Origin: Rhodothalassium salexigens DSM 2132
GTDB taxonomy: Bacteria; Pseudomonadota; Alphaproteobacteria; Sphingomonadales; Rhodothalassiaceae
Reading direction: 5' to 3'
Assembly: GCF_004341375.1 (NCBI RefSeq)
Contig: NZ_SLXO01000002.1
Location: 62,001-126,000 of the forward strand
DNA length: 64,000 nt
A model generated the notes under the pieces. The model was not told where the DNA came from. It did not search any database and saw only the letters and a program-made list of their open reading frames with translations. Made by a program: the position numbers and the translations under genes. Position 1 is the stretch's first letter. Each line of letters starts with the position of its first letter. Below, piece after piece: positions 26,715-34,915 of this stretch.

Positions 26715-27557
26715 TCAGAACCGCCCGGTCAGGGACTGGCCATAAAGCCGCAACAGCCGGGCCGTCTGGCCGCGGTGGAAATCGGCGTCGAGCGGGTTGC
26801 CGCGCGCCGCCTTCAACCGGTCCAGATAACCCTCGGCCAGGCCGGCGATCAGCAGCACCGGCCGGGCCGCGGCCGGCACCTCGGCGCGATAGCCGCGCGC
26901 CGCCTTGATGCGCCGCCGGGCCTCGTCGCCCAGGCGCTCGATCAGCGGCGTCAGCTCGGGCGCGAACTCGCCGCGGAACAGCGTCTCGCGGGCGATGCCG
27001 GCGGCCGCCATCTCCGCCTCGGGCAGATAGGACCGGCGCATCTCGGCGTGGAAGCCGAACGCCCGCACCAGCCCGACCAAGGCCCAGGCGACGCCGACGC
27101 CGCGCGCCACCGCCAGCGCCCGGCGCGCGTCGGTGCCGGTCAGGCGCACCGCCGCTTCGGTGACCGCGCCGCCGGTGGCGTCGGCATAGGCGAACAAGTC
27201 GTCGAAGCGCTTGGGGGCGTCGTCATAAAGGTCGCCGACGCGGCCGTCGATGATCTCGATCAGCAGCGCCTGGGGCAGCCCGGCAGCCGGTGCCGCGGCC
27301 AGTTCCTCGGCCACCGGGTGGCGCCGGGCGTCGCCCGCATAGAGGCCGTCCACCGTCTCGCGCCACCACTGCAAGCGGATCTCGCCCAGGGTCGATTCGG
27401 TGACCTGCTCGCGGGTCTTGGCGACCTCCTGGTTGAAGGCATAGAGCGCGAACAGCGCCCGGCGGTGTTCGGGCGCCGCGCACAGCACGGTCAGATAGCG
27501 GTCGTAATCGTCGTCGCGCACCATGTCGGCGCAGTAGCGAGCGGTCTCGGCGTCCAT
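26715..27557 (-). CDS. Squalene/phytoene synthase-fold protein, NDUFAF6-like
   Basis: 280 residues of the all-helical head-to-head prenyl synthase fold. The first Asp motif of true synthases (DDxxD) is replaced by FNQEVAKTRE, and no second Asp motif is visible. VTESTLGEIRLQWWRETVD fits the NDUFAF6-like group, whose mitochondrial member is a respiratory complex I assembly factor. A role in complex I biogenesis is inference from that homology. It lies 70 bases downstream of argC, in the same direction, and may be co-transcribed with it. Confidence 0.75.
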   Translation of the reverse strand: MDAETARYCADMVRDDDYDRYLTVLCAAPEHRRALFALYAFNQEVAKTREQVTESTLGEIRLQWWRETVDGLYAGDARRHPVAEELAAAPAAGLPQALLIEIIDGRVGDLYDDAPKRFDDLFAYADATGGAVTEAAVRLTGTDARRALAVARGVGVAWALVGLVRAFGFHAEMRRSYLPEAEMAAAGIARETLFRGEFAPELTPLIERLGDEARRRIKAARGYRAEVPAAARPVLLIAGLAEGYLDRLKAARGNPLDADFHRGQTARLLRLYGQSLTGRF

Positions 27558-27627
27558 GGCCTCTCCTTGGCCGGGCGTGGGGGCGGCGGTTCGAAGCGGT
27601 CGCGTTGCGACGCGGTGCCTGAGCCGC

Positions 27628-28746
27628 TCAGGGGAATAGCGGCGCCTGGGTCAGCCCGGTGGTCTCGTCCCAGCCGAACATGATGTTCATGGCCTGGACC
27701 GCCTGACCGCCCGCGCCCTTGATGAGATTGTCGATCGCCGCGACGACGATGGCGCGGCCGGCCCGCCGGTCCTCGAACACGTTGAGCACGCACTGGTTCG
27801 AGCCGCGCACCATGCGCGTCGCCGGGGCAAGATCGCCCGGCAGCACGGTGACGAACGGTTCCTCGGCATAGGCCGCGCGCAACGTGTCCTTGAGCGCCTC
27901 GGCGGTGTGGCCGGGGCTCAGGCGCACATAGATGGTCTCCAACTCGCCCCGGTTCATCGGCACCAGGTGCGGCGTGAAGCCGATGCGCACCGGCCGGCCG
28001 GCGGCCTTGCCCAGTTCCTGCTCCATTTCGGGCATGTGGCGGTGGCGGCCGACCGCATAGGGGTGCATGGCCTCGCCGACCTCGCAATAGAGGTTCTGCT
28101 CCTTGAGCGAGCGCCCGGCCCCCGAGACGCCCGACTTGGCGTCGATGGCGATGTCGTCCACGTCGATCTGGCCGGCGTCGACCAGCGGCAACAGCGCCAA
28201 CAACGCCGCGGTGGGATAGCAGCCCGGCATGGCAGCCAGCGCGGTGTTGCGGATCGCCGCGCGGTTGCGCTCGGGCAACGCATAGACGGCGCGGGTTTGC
28301 AGCTTGGGCGCCTGGTGCGGCCGGCCGTACCATTCCTCATAGGCCGCCGCATCGGTGAGCCGGAAATCCGCCGACAGGTCGAGCACGCGCACCTGGCCCT
28401 CGAACCCGGTGGGCGACGGTTCGGCAAGACCCACGATGTCGTCGAGGACGGTGTGCTCGGTGGCATGGAACAGCGCGCCGACCACCTCCTGGCTCGCCAC
28501 ATGGGGCAGCGCGCAGATCACCGCGTCGAGTTCGGCCCCGTGCCACTCCACATCGTCCAGGTGGATCAGATCGGGCAGCGCCAGCCCGGCCAGATGCGGG
28601 AACACCGCGCCCAGCGCCTGGCCAGCCTTGCGCTCGGCGGTCAGGATGACGATTTCCACGTGCGGATGGGCGGCCAGCAGGCGCACCGTCTCGGCGCCCG
28701 TATAGCCCGAGGCGCCCAGGACGGCGACGCGCTTTTTCTGTGACAT
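27628..28746 (-). CDS. argC: N-acetyl-gamma-glutamyl-phosphate reductase
   Basis: 372 residues from ATG 28746; a longer frame extends upstream but family alignment starts at KKRVAVLGASGYTGAE, the NADP-binding loop. The catalytic Cys is in AMPGCYPTAA, and the conserved SGVSGAGR and FTPHLVPMNRG segments are intact. It reduces N-acetylglutamyl phosphate to the semialdehyde, the third step of arginine synthesis. No other arg gene is in the window. rpsI lies 8 kb away, so this is not the common rplM-rpsI-argC cluster. Confidence 0.95.
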   Translation of the reverse strand: MSQKKRVAVLGASGYTGAETVRLLAAHPHVEIVILTAERKAGQALGAVFPHLAGLALPDLIHLDDVEWHGAELDAVICALPHVASQEVVGALFHATEHTVLDDIVGLAEPSPTGFEGQVRVLDLSADFRLTDAAAYEEWYGRPHQAPKLQTRAVYALPERNRAAIRNTALAAMPGCYPTAALLALLPLVDAGQIDVDDIAIDAKSGVSGAGRSLKEQNLYCEVGEAMHPYAVGRHRHMPEMEQELGKAAGRPVRIGFTPHLVPMNRGELETIYVRLSPGHTAEALKDTLRAAYAEEPFVTVLPGDLAPATRMVRGSNQCVLNVFEDRRAGRAIVVAAIDNLIKGAGGQAVQAMNIMFGWDETTGLTQAPLFP

Positions 28747-28902
28747 CGGATGCAACCCCTTCTTCGGCTGAGCGCGGCCGCGCGTGATCCGCGACCGCCA
28801 TTGCGCCCGGCATAGCGCAGCGGCGCCCCGGATCGCTAGACCAAACCGTGGTCCGCCAGCCGCATTGCGACGGTTAATCGAGCGGCCCCGGGGCCCGGAA
28901 CG

Positions 28903-28929
28903 AAAAAAGGCGACGCGGGCAGCGTCGCC
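28903..28929 (-). terminator. Rho-independent terminator after motA
   Basis: On the minus strand an 8-bp perfect stem GGCGACGC/GCGTCGCC with a five-base loop is followed by six T. It lies about 80 bases beyond the motA stop and would end the motA transcript before argC. Confidence 0.85.
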
Positions 28930-29008
28930 TTGAGGCGCGAGCAAGGCCGGCGACCGCCTCGGCCCTGGTCTGACCACGGGCGCGGGCGGTCGGCGCCGAC
29001 CGTGCCGG

Positions 29009-29881
29009 TCAGGCCAGGTCCGGCGGCAGTTCGCTGACCTTTTCTTCCATTTCGGCAAAGCCGGGCATCAGGTGCGACGGCACGTTGCGCCGGCCGATCT
29101 CCACCGTCACCTGGGGCGCATTGCCCTGCAGGTGCGAGATCAGCATCACCTTGATGATCTTCATCATCTGGTGCTCTTCGGCCAGCACCTGCTTGAGCCG
29201 CTGCGACATCGGGCCGACGATCAGATAGCTGAGGAAAATGCCGAGAAAGGTGCCGACCAGGGCGCCGCCGACCATGCGGCCGAGCACGTCCACCGGCTCG
29301 TTGATCGACGCCATGGTCTTGATGATACCGAGCACGGCGGCGACGATGCCCAGCGCCGGCATCCCGTCGGCCATGCTTTGCAGCGCGTGCTGGGGCTCGT
29401 GCTCCTCGGCCTCGTGGCGGGCGATGTCCAGGTCCATCGCCTCTTCCATCTGGCTCGGGTCTTCGAAGTTCATGGTCATCATGCGGATATAGTCGCAGAT
29501 GAAGGTCACCAGATGGTGGTCCGCGGCGATCTTCGGGAAGTGCTGGAAGATCTTGGAACTTTCCGGGTCTTCGATGTGCGGCTCGACGGCGATCACGCCC
29601 TTTTGTCGCATCAACTTGACCAGCAGGTAGATCAGACTGAGCGCGTCCTTATAGTCGTCGGCGCCCCATTTGGGGCCTTTGATGACCTTGGAGATGCCCT
29701 GAAAGGTGTGTTTGAGCACGCCCCCCGAATTGGCCATCAAGTACGCGCCGCAAGCGCTGCCGAAGATGATCATCAACTCGTAGGGCAGCGCCTTGAGGAT
29801 GATGCCCATCGAGCCGCCGGACAGGATATACCCGGCGAACACCATGACAAACGTGAGGGCAAGGCCGATAAAGATCAACAT
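29009..29881 (-). CDS. motA: Flagellar stator protein MotA
   Basis: 290 residues with four membrane helices. The N-terminal pair (LIFIGLALTFVMVFAGYIL; GIILKALPYELMIIFGSACGAYLM) and the C-terminal pair around GMPALGIVAAVLGIIKTM and GGALVGTFLGIFLSYLIVGP frame a large cytoplasmic loop with charged residues that contact the rotor. With MotB it conducts ions to drive the flagellum. No motB is visible and a terminator follows, so motA is monocistronic here, as is common in alphaproteobacteria. A CtrA-like box lies about 60 bases upstream. Confidence 0.95.
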   Translation of the reverse strand: MLIFIGLALTFVMVFAGYILSGGSMGIILKALPYELMIIFGSACGAYLMANSGGVLKHTFQGISKVIKGPKWGADDYKDALSLIYLLVKLMRQKGVIAVEPHIEDPESSKIFQHFPKIAADHHLVTFICDYIRMMTMNFEDPSQMEEAMDLDIARHEAEEHEPQHALQSMADGMPALGIVAAVLGIIKTMASINEPVDVLGRMVGGALVGTFLGIFLSYLIVGPMSQRLKQVLAEEHQMMKIIKVMLISHLQGNAPQVTVEIGRRNVPSHLMPGFAEMEEKVSELPPDLA

Positions 29882-29942
29882 CAGGCGTTTCTCTGGGGCA
29901 AAACAAACCTCTGGCGTTCCACCGGATATGGCATTGACGCGC

Positions 29943-29957
29943 CTAAGAAACGGTTAA
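29943..29957 (-). promoter_or_regulatory. CtrA-like box upstream of motA
   Basis: On the minus strand TTAA-CCGTTTC-TTAG: seven of eight specified bases of the TTAA-N7-TTAA box used by the cell-cycle regulator CtrA. It is 62 bases before the motA ATG, a plausible distance for activation. Confidence 0.45.
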
Positions 29958-30084
29958 AGGGCGGCGGGCCGGCGGCGGCGGCGGCGGCGGTTGCCGGCGG
30001 GCGGGCATGGATCACCCCGCCGGCCGGCGGTGCCGGTGGCCCGATCGCGCTGACGTGCGCGGCGAGCGCTTGGGCGGTCGGCGC

Positions 30085-30702
30085 TCAGAGGCTGATGGCG
30101 GCCGACTTGCCGATCACCAGGGCATGGGTCCAGAACACCACGACATACAGCACCAGGCCGACGATCACGCTACGCAGCTTGGGCTTTTGCGGCGCCTTGG
30201 CCCACGCGGCAAACGGGATGTTGGACGACCGCGCCGCCAACTCGGCGAACCTCTGCGGGTCGCGCGCCCGCATCTTGGCGTCGGCCAGCAGCATGGCCAG
30301 GGGCGCGTAAACCAGAAAGGCGCCGAACACCATCAACAGCGATAACTCGCCATTGGCCACCAGGTGCGAGGCGGCGAACAGACCGATCGCCCACAGGAAC
30401 GGGTGACGCACCACCGCCTTCATGCCCGGGTCGGAATAGGCCCCGGACATCAGGATGAACGCCGCCGGCATCAGCAGAGCGGGCACCAGCGGCCCATAGG
30501 CGGGCGGCGTATAGACCGGCACGAAGCCCATGGCGCGGGCGCCGAGCACCATCAGCGCGATCCCGGCCAGGCTGGCGACGGTGACCAGCCCCTTATAGGC
30601 GCCCTCGCCCATGGCACCGGCAAGGGCCCGGCGCACGGGGTACAGGCCACTGGCCACATGGCTGCCGAAGAACAGGGCCAATCCGGCCGTCAGCGTGGTC
30701 AT
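30085..30702 (-). CDS. NnrU family membrane protein
   Basis: 205 residues from ATG 30702, with GGAGG nine bases upstream; the longer frame lacks support. It is nearly all hydrophobic, with about six membrane segments. RHPFLWAIGLFAASHLVANGE matches the NnrU/isoprenylcysteine methyltransferase-like pattern. NnrU is linked to denitrification in some species, but no denitrification gene is near, so the role here is unknown. It follows the acyltransferase gene by 17 bases and is probably co-transcribed. Confidence 0.8.
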   Translation of the reverse strand: MTTLTAGLALFFGSHVASGLYPVRRALAGAMGEGAYKGLVTVASLAGIALMVLGARAMGFVPVYTPPAYGPLVPALLMPAAFILMSGAYSDPGMKAVVRHPFLWAIGLFAASHLVANGELSLLMVFGAFLVYAPLAMLLADAKMRARDPQRFAELAARSSNIPFAAWAKAPQKPKLRSVIVGLVLYVVVFWTHALVIGKSAAISL

Positions 30703-30719
30703 CGGGTCGCTTCCTCCTG

Positions 30720-31610
30720 TTAATCCGCCGCCGGCGCGGGCGCCGGTCGTCGCCATTGCGGAAAGCGCGCCGCCCAATCGCGGCCGGCCGACAGGTCGTT
30801 TTCCACATAATCCTGCAATTGCCCGATTGCCTCGGCCGGGTCCTCGTCGAGACTGAACGGGTCGATCGGGTCGGCGAAGGTCATGTCGAAGCGGGTGCCG
30901 CGCTTGTTCAGCATCTCGTTGAACAGCGTCATATCGCGCAGCTCTTCGTTGATCGCCGCCAGAAAATAGAACATGTGCGAATTACGGCCATTGATGTGCA
31001 GCGGCACGATGGGCGCGTTATACTTGCGCGCGAAGGTCAGCGGCGTCGACAGCCATGGCCGTTCGCGCAGCCGCCCGCCCTGGCGATAGGCCAGCCGGCC
31101 GGACGGGAAAATCACCACAGCGCGCGCCTCCTGAAACATGCGCACGGCGGCCAGCAGGGTTTCCTTGCTGCGGCTGCGGTTGCGGCGCTCCTGTTCCCAC
31201 TCCACCGGGATCATCATCTGCCCCAGCGCCGCCACCGCGCGGATGGCGTCACGATTGACGAAAAACGCCACGTCGGAGCGATAGCCGCGCAGGCCCTGAT
31301 AGATGGTGATGCCGTCGACGATGCCGGTGGGATGATTGGGCAGGATCACCACCGGGCCTTCCTTGGGCACCCGGTCGAGCCCGTCGATGCGGACGTCGAG
31401 GTCCAGAAGATCGACCACATTGTCCATGACGTCGAAGGCGGTCAGCCCTTGCACGGCATCGACCATCTGGATCGCCGTCTTGTGGCGCAGGATCGGCAGG
31501 AACACCTTACGCACCGCCGCCCAGACCATCGGGTGGCGGCGCAGCCGGGTGGCGCGCTCCTCGATCAGCACATCGACAATATGCTTATTGGTGTCGCTCA
31601 TCGCGTCCAT
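30720..31610 (-). CDS. PlsC-type glycerol/lysophospholipid acyltransferase
   Basis: About 296 residues from ATG 31610; ATG 31601 is also possible, and both follow only a weak ribosome site. The acyltransferase H(x)4D motif is NHPTGIVDG, and FPSGRLAYR corresponds to the glycerophosphate-binding FPEGTR block. It is predicted to be peripheral on the inner membrane, acylating a lysolipid with fatty acid from acyl-ACP or acyl-CoA. Which lipid is not clear. A short gap joins it to the NnrU gene. Confidence 0.8.
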   Translation of the reverse strand: MDAMSDTNKHIVDVLIEERATRLRRHPMVWAAVRKVFLPILRHKTAIQMVDAVQGLTAFDVMDNVVDLLDLDVRIDGLDRVPKEGPVVILPNHPTGIVDGITIYQGLRGYRSDVAFFVNRDAIRAVAALGQMMIPVEWEQERRNRSRSKETLLAAVRMFQEARAVVIFPSGRLAYRQGGRLRERPWLSTPLTFARKYNAPIVPLHINGRNSHMFYFLAAINEELRDMTLFNEMLNKRGTRFDMTFADPIDPFSLDEDPAEAIGQLQDYVENDLSAGRDWAARFPQWRRPAPAPAAD

Positions 31611-31802
31611 CTTGTCCGTGTTGTGCGGGTCGCCGCCGTCCGGCCATCGCACGCTCCGCGTCGACGCCGCGTTGTGGCGAACGCGCAGCGGTCCGGCCGG
31701 GGTTTGGGTGGTCCGTCCAAGGGTCATGGTCGCCGATGGTCCTTGCCGCCTCGATGCCATCCTCCGCGACCGAAGCCCGACGGACGACGAGCCTGTCCCG
31801 CC

Positions 31803-32453
31803 TTAATACTTGACCGAGCAGCCATAAGCCCGCGTCACCTGGGTCTCGGGCGCCGCGCCCGCCGCCACGGCGTCCCAGGCGGCTGCCAGATAATTCTCCG
31901 CCGTCTCAACCGTCGCCGGATCGGCGGACGGCTGGTCGTCGATGGCGCCCATGTAGCGCAGTATCCCCTCGGCGTCGATCAGAAACATGTGCGGGGTGGC
32001 GGTGGCGCCATAAGCCCGACCGATCCGGCCGTCGGGGTCCAACAGCACATGGGTGGGCGCGGCGTCGCGGGCATCGGTCAGCGCGCGCGCCTCCTTGCCG
32101 CTCACATACCCCTGCTTGCCGGGCGCCGAACTGATCACCGACAGCCACACCGCCCCCGCGTCGGTCAGACGCCGTTGCAGCGCCTGCATGTTACCCGCGC
32201 CATAATGTTTCTGGACATAGGGGCACAGATGGTTGGTCCATTCGAGCACCACCGGCTGGCCGCGAAACTGGTCGAGCGCGACCATGTGCCCGTCGGCGGT
32301 GGCGCCTTCGAACACCGGCGCGGGCGCGTTGGGTTGCGGCCCCTCGGCGGCGACGGCGGCGCTCGCACCGCCCAAGAGCACACAAACGAAAACGCCCAGA
32401 CCAAGGCCGGCGCTTCGCACCGCGGTTCGGGTGGCTTGCCAGACACGCGCCAT
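31803..32453 (-). CDS. Exported redoxin/thioredoxin-fold protein
   Basis: 216 residues from ATG 32453, preceded by AGGAGGGA. A signal peptide or anchor (GLGLGVFVCVLLGGASAAVAA) precedes a peroxiredoxin-like domain: APAPVFEGATADG, QPVVLEWTNHLCPYVQKHY with one Cys, and ATATPHMFLIDAEGILRYMG. It has a single Cys at the active-site position and one near the C-terminus (YGCSVKY), so a two-Cys peroxidase or thiol exchanger is possible. It lies next to dsbD, consistent with periplasmic thiol chemistry. Confidence 0.8.
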   Translation of the reverse strand: MARVWQATRTAVRSAGLGLGVFVCVLLGGASAAVAAEGPQPNAPAPVFEGATADGHMVALDQFRGQPVVLEWTNHLCPYVQKHYGAGNMQALQRRLTDAGAVWLSVISSAPGKQGYVSGKEARALTDARDAAPTHVLLDPDGRIGRAYGATATPHMFLIDAEGILRYMGAIDDQPSADPATVETAENYLAAAWDAVAAGAAPETQVTRAYGCSVKY

Positions 32454-32586
32454 CTTGTCCCTCCTGCCTCCTGCCCGGATGACCGATCCGGTATCGCCGG
32501 TCCGGTTTCCCGATTGCCGGTATGCGGCTCCGCTGGCCGATCCGCTGGCCGATGCGCTGGCCCTGGGACCGCCACCGGCCGGCACC

Positions 32587-34821
32587 TCAGCGCATCGACG
32601 ATGCAGCATCCGCCCGGCTACCCGACACCGCGGCTTCGGCGGCCGCCAGGGCTGCCGAGATGTCGTCCATCACGCCCTCGGGCGTCAGGATCTGAGGCAG
32701 GATAACCGGCTCCCCCGGCCCGGTGAAGAACAAATAGAGCGGCACACCGCTGCGCCCATAGCGGCGCAGCACCCGGCCGATGCGGTCGTCGCGGCTGGTC
32801 CAGTCGCCGACCAGCACATGGATATCGCGCTCGGCCAGGAAGCGCTCGACCCGCGGCGCGGCGAGCGCCACGCGCTCGTTGACCTGACAGGTAATGCACC
32901 AGGCAGCGGTGAAGTAGACGAACACCGGCTCGCCCGCGGCGCGCAGGGCCTCCAGCCGGTCCCGGCTGAACGGTTGCTGCGCCACCGCCCCGGCGCTCGC
33001 GGCCTGCCCGGCCACCGGTCGCGACGCCAATGTCACCGGCGCCGCCATCACCCAGGCCACCGTGCCGACCAGCGCCAACACCACGCCGACGCCGCGCCAC
33101 GCCGCACTGCCGCCCCATACGCGCGCCATCCAGACCATGAACGCCAGCAGCACCATCGCCGCCAACGCCGCCGCAACGCCGTCGGCACCGGTCTGGATGC
33201 CGAGCACCCAAACCAGCCAGACCACGGTCAGAAACACCGGAAAGGCGAGCGCTTGCTTGAACACCTCCATCCAGGCGCCGGGGCGCGGCAGCACCGCGGC
33301 CAGGGGCGGGATCGTGCTGATCGCCAGAATCGGCAGGGCCAGCCCCAGACCCAGGGCGGCGAACACCGCCAGGGCCACACCGGCCGTCTGGGTCAGCGCA
33401 AAGCCCAGAGCCACGGCCATGAACGGCGCGGTGCACGGGGTCGCCACCACGGTGGCCAGCACGCCGGTGAAGAAAGCGCCCACCGGGCCTGAGCGCTGGG
33501 TCAGGCCCTGGCCCACGCCGGCGAACCGCCCACCGACCGAGACCAGCCCCGCCAGGTTGAGCCCGACGGCGAACAACACCAGGATCAAGCCGAGGATGAT
33601 CCAAGGATTCTGCAACTGGAAGCCCCAGCCCACCGACTGGCCGGCCGCCTTGAGCGCCAACAGCACGCCGGCCAGGGCCAGCATGGACACCAGCACGCCC
33701 ACCGTGTAGGCCGCGCCCTCGACCCGGCGATGGCGGGCGCCGCGTTGGCCGCCCTGAACCATGGCCAACGCCTTGAGCGACAGCACCGGAAACACGCACG
33801 GCATCAGATTGAGCAACACGCCGCCGACCAACGCGAAAGCGAGCGCCGTCAGCACACCCAGATCGGCCCCCGGCGCGCCGGCGCCGCCAACGGTGGACGC
33901 GCCCGCGCCCTGATCGCCGGCGCCGCGATCGCCGACATCGGCGGCCTGCGCGCTGGGCGTGCCGGCGGGGGCGGCCACCGGCCCCTGCTCCAGCGCCGCG
34001 GTCAGCGCATAGCCGCGCGCCGGCCCATCGGCCGGCCAGACCTTGAGCAGCCCGCGCACCGGCCCCTCCGGCTCGACGCCGGCGGCCAGCGGCACGGTCA
34101 GCGAAAAGCCGTCTTCGCCCGCCGAAACCGCCTGGCCGGCGGCATGGTCGATCAGCATGGCGTCGCGCGGGAAGAAATAGGCCTCGGTGACGGTGGCGAG
34201 CGCCGCCGTGGCGGTGGTCACGTCGAGGCGCAAACGCTCACCATCGCTGACCGCCTGGGCGGTCCAGGGGCTGGCGCCCGGCAGCGCGGCACGCGCACCG
34301 GCGAAACGCTCGGCGGCCGCCGGGTCGGCGGCGCCGTCGCCGAGCGGCAACGAGAACGACAGCCGCGCCGATTCCGGCACACAGATATCGGCGCACACCA
34401 ACCAGTCGGCGGCCAGGACCACCGGCAGCCGGTCGCCGGCCACCCGCTGGCCCAGATCGTCGGGCGGCGTCACCCGCACCAGCAGGGTCGCAGCCCCCTT
34501 GTAGCCATAGTTCATCAGCGGCCCGAGCGGCAGCCGCGCGGGCACCGGGTAGAGCGGCGGCGCGGCGGTCACGCCCTCGGGCAGCGTCCAGGCGAGCGCG
34601 TTGGTCATGCCCGAATCGCCGGGATTGCGCCAATAGGTATGCCAGCCGGTGCTGGGGTCGAGCTCGACGCCGAGCCAAAACGGCTCGCCCGGCGCCACCG
34701 AGGCGACCTCGCTATAGACCCGCACGGTGGTGTTGTCGTTCTCGACCACCGCTTGGGGCGTTTGCGCCTGCGCGGCCATCGACAGGACGAGCAGGAAAAG
34801 GGAAATCAGGGACCGTGTCAT
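32587..34821 (-). CDS. DsbD-family thiol:disulfide interchange protein
   Basis: 744 residues from ATG 34821. Order: signal peptide; periplasmic N-terminal domain with the redox pair CADIC; an eight-helix membrane domain with cysteines in LMPCVFPVLS and ATPCTAPFMA; a C-terminal thioredoxin domain with AAWCITCQ. All three redox pairs are present. It moves electrons from cytoplasmic thioredoxin to periplasmic proteins. The redoxin gene just downstream is a likely client. The N-terminal domain resembles the ScsB/DsbD-like type rather than classical DsbD-alpha. Confidence 0.9.
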   Translation of the reverse strand: MTRSLISLFLLVLSMAAQAQTPQAVVENDNTTVRVYSEVASVAPGEPFWLGVELDPSTGWHTYWRNPGDSGMTNALAWTLPEGVTAAPPLYPVPARLPLGPLMNYGYKGAATLLVRVTPPDDLGQRVAGDRLPVVLAADWLVCADICVPESARLSFSLPLGDGAADPAAAERFAGARAALPGASPWTAQAVSDGERLRLDVTTATAALATVTEAYFFPRDAMLIDHAAGQAVSAGEDGFSLTVPLAAGVEPEGPVRGLLKVWPADGPARGYALTAALEQGPVAAPAGTPSAQAADVGDRGAGDQGAGASTVGGAGAPGADLGVLTALAFALVGGVLLNLMPCVFPVLSLKALAMVQGGQRGARHRRVEGAAYTVGVLVSMLALAGVLLALKAAGQSVGWGFQLQNPWIILGLILVLFAVGLNLAGLVSVGGRFAGVGQGLTQRSGPVGAFFTGVLATVVATPCTAPFMAVALGFALTQTAGVALAVFAALGLGLALPILAISTIPPLAAVLPRPGAWMEVFKQALAFPVFLTVVWLVWVLGIQTGADGVAAALAAMVLLAFMVWMARVWGGSAAWRGVGVVLALVGTVAWVMAAPVTLASRPVAGQAASAGAVAQQPFSRDRLEALRAAGEPVFVYFTAAWCITCQVNERVALAAPRVERFLAERDIHVLVGDWTSRDDRIGRVLRRYGRSGVPLYLFFTGPGEPVILPQILTPEGVMDDISAALAAAEAAVSGSRADAASSMR

Positions 34822-34915
34822 GGCCCCCGAGATACGCCGATCGCGCGTCAGTTTAAAGGCAGCGCGATCGAGCGCGGGTCTCAACTGTGCGTGACCGGGC
34901 GTTTCGGCCTGCGGG

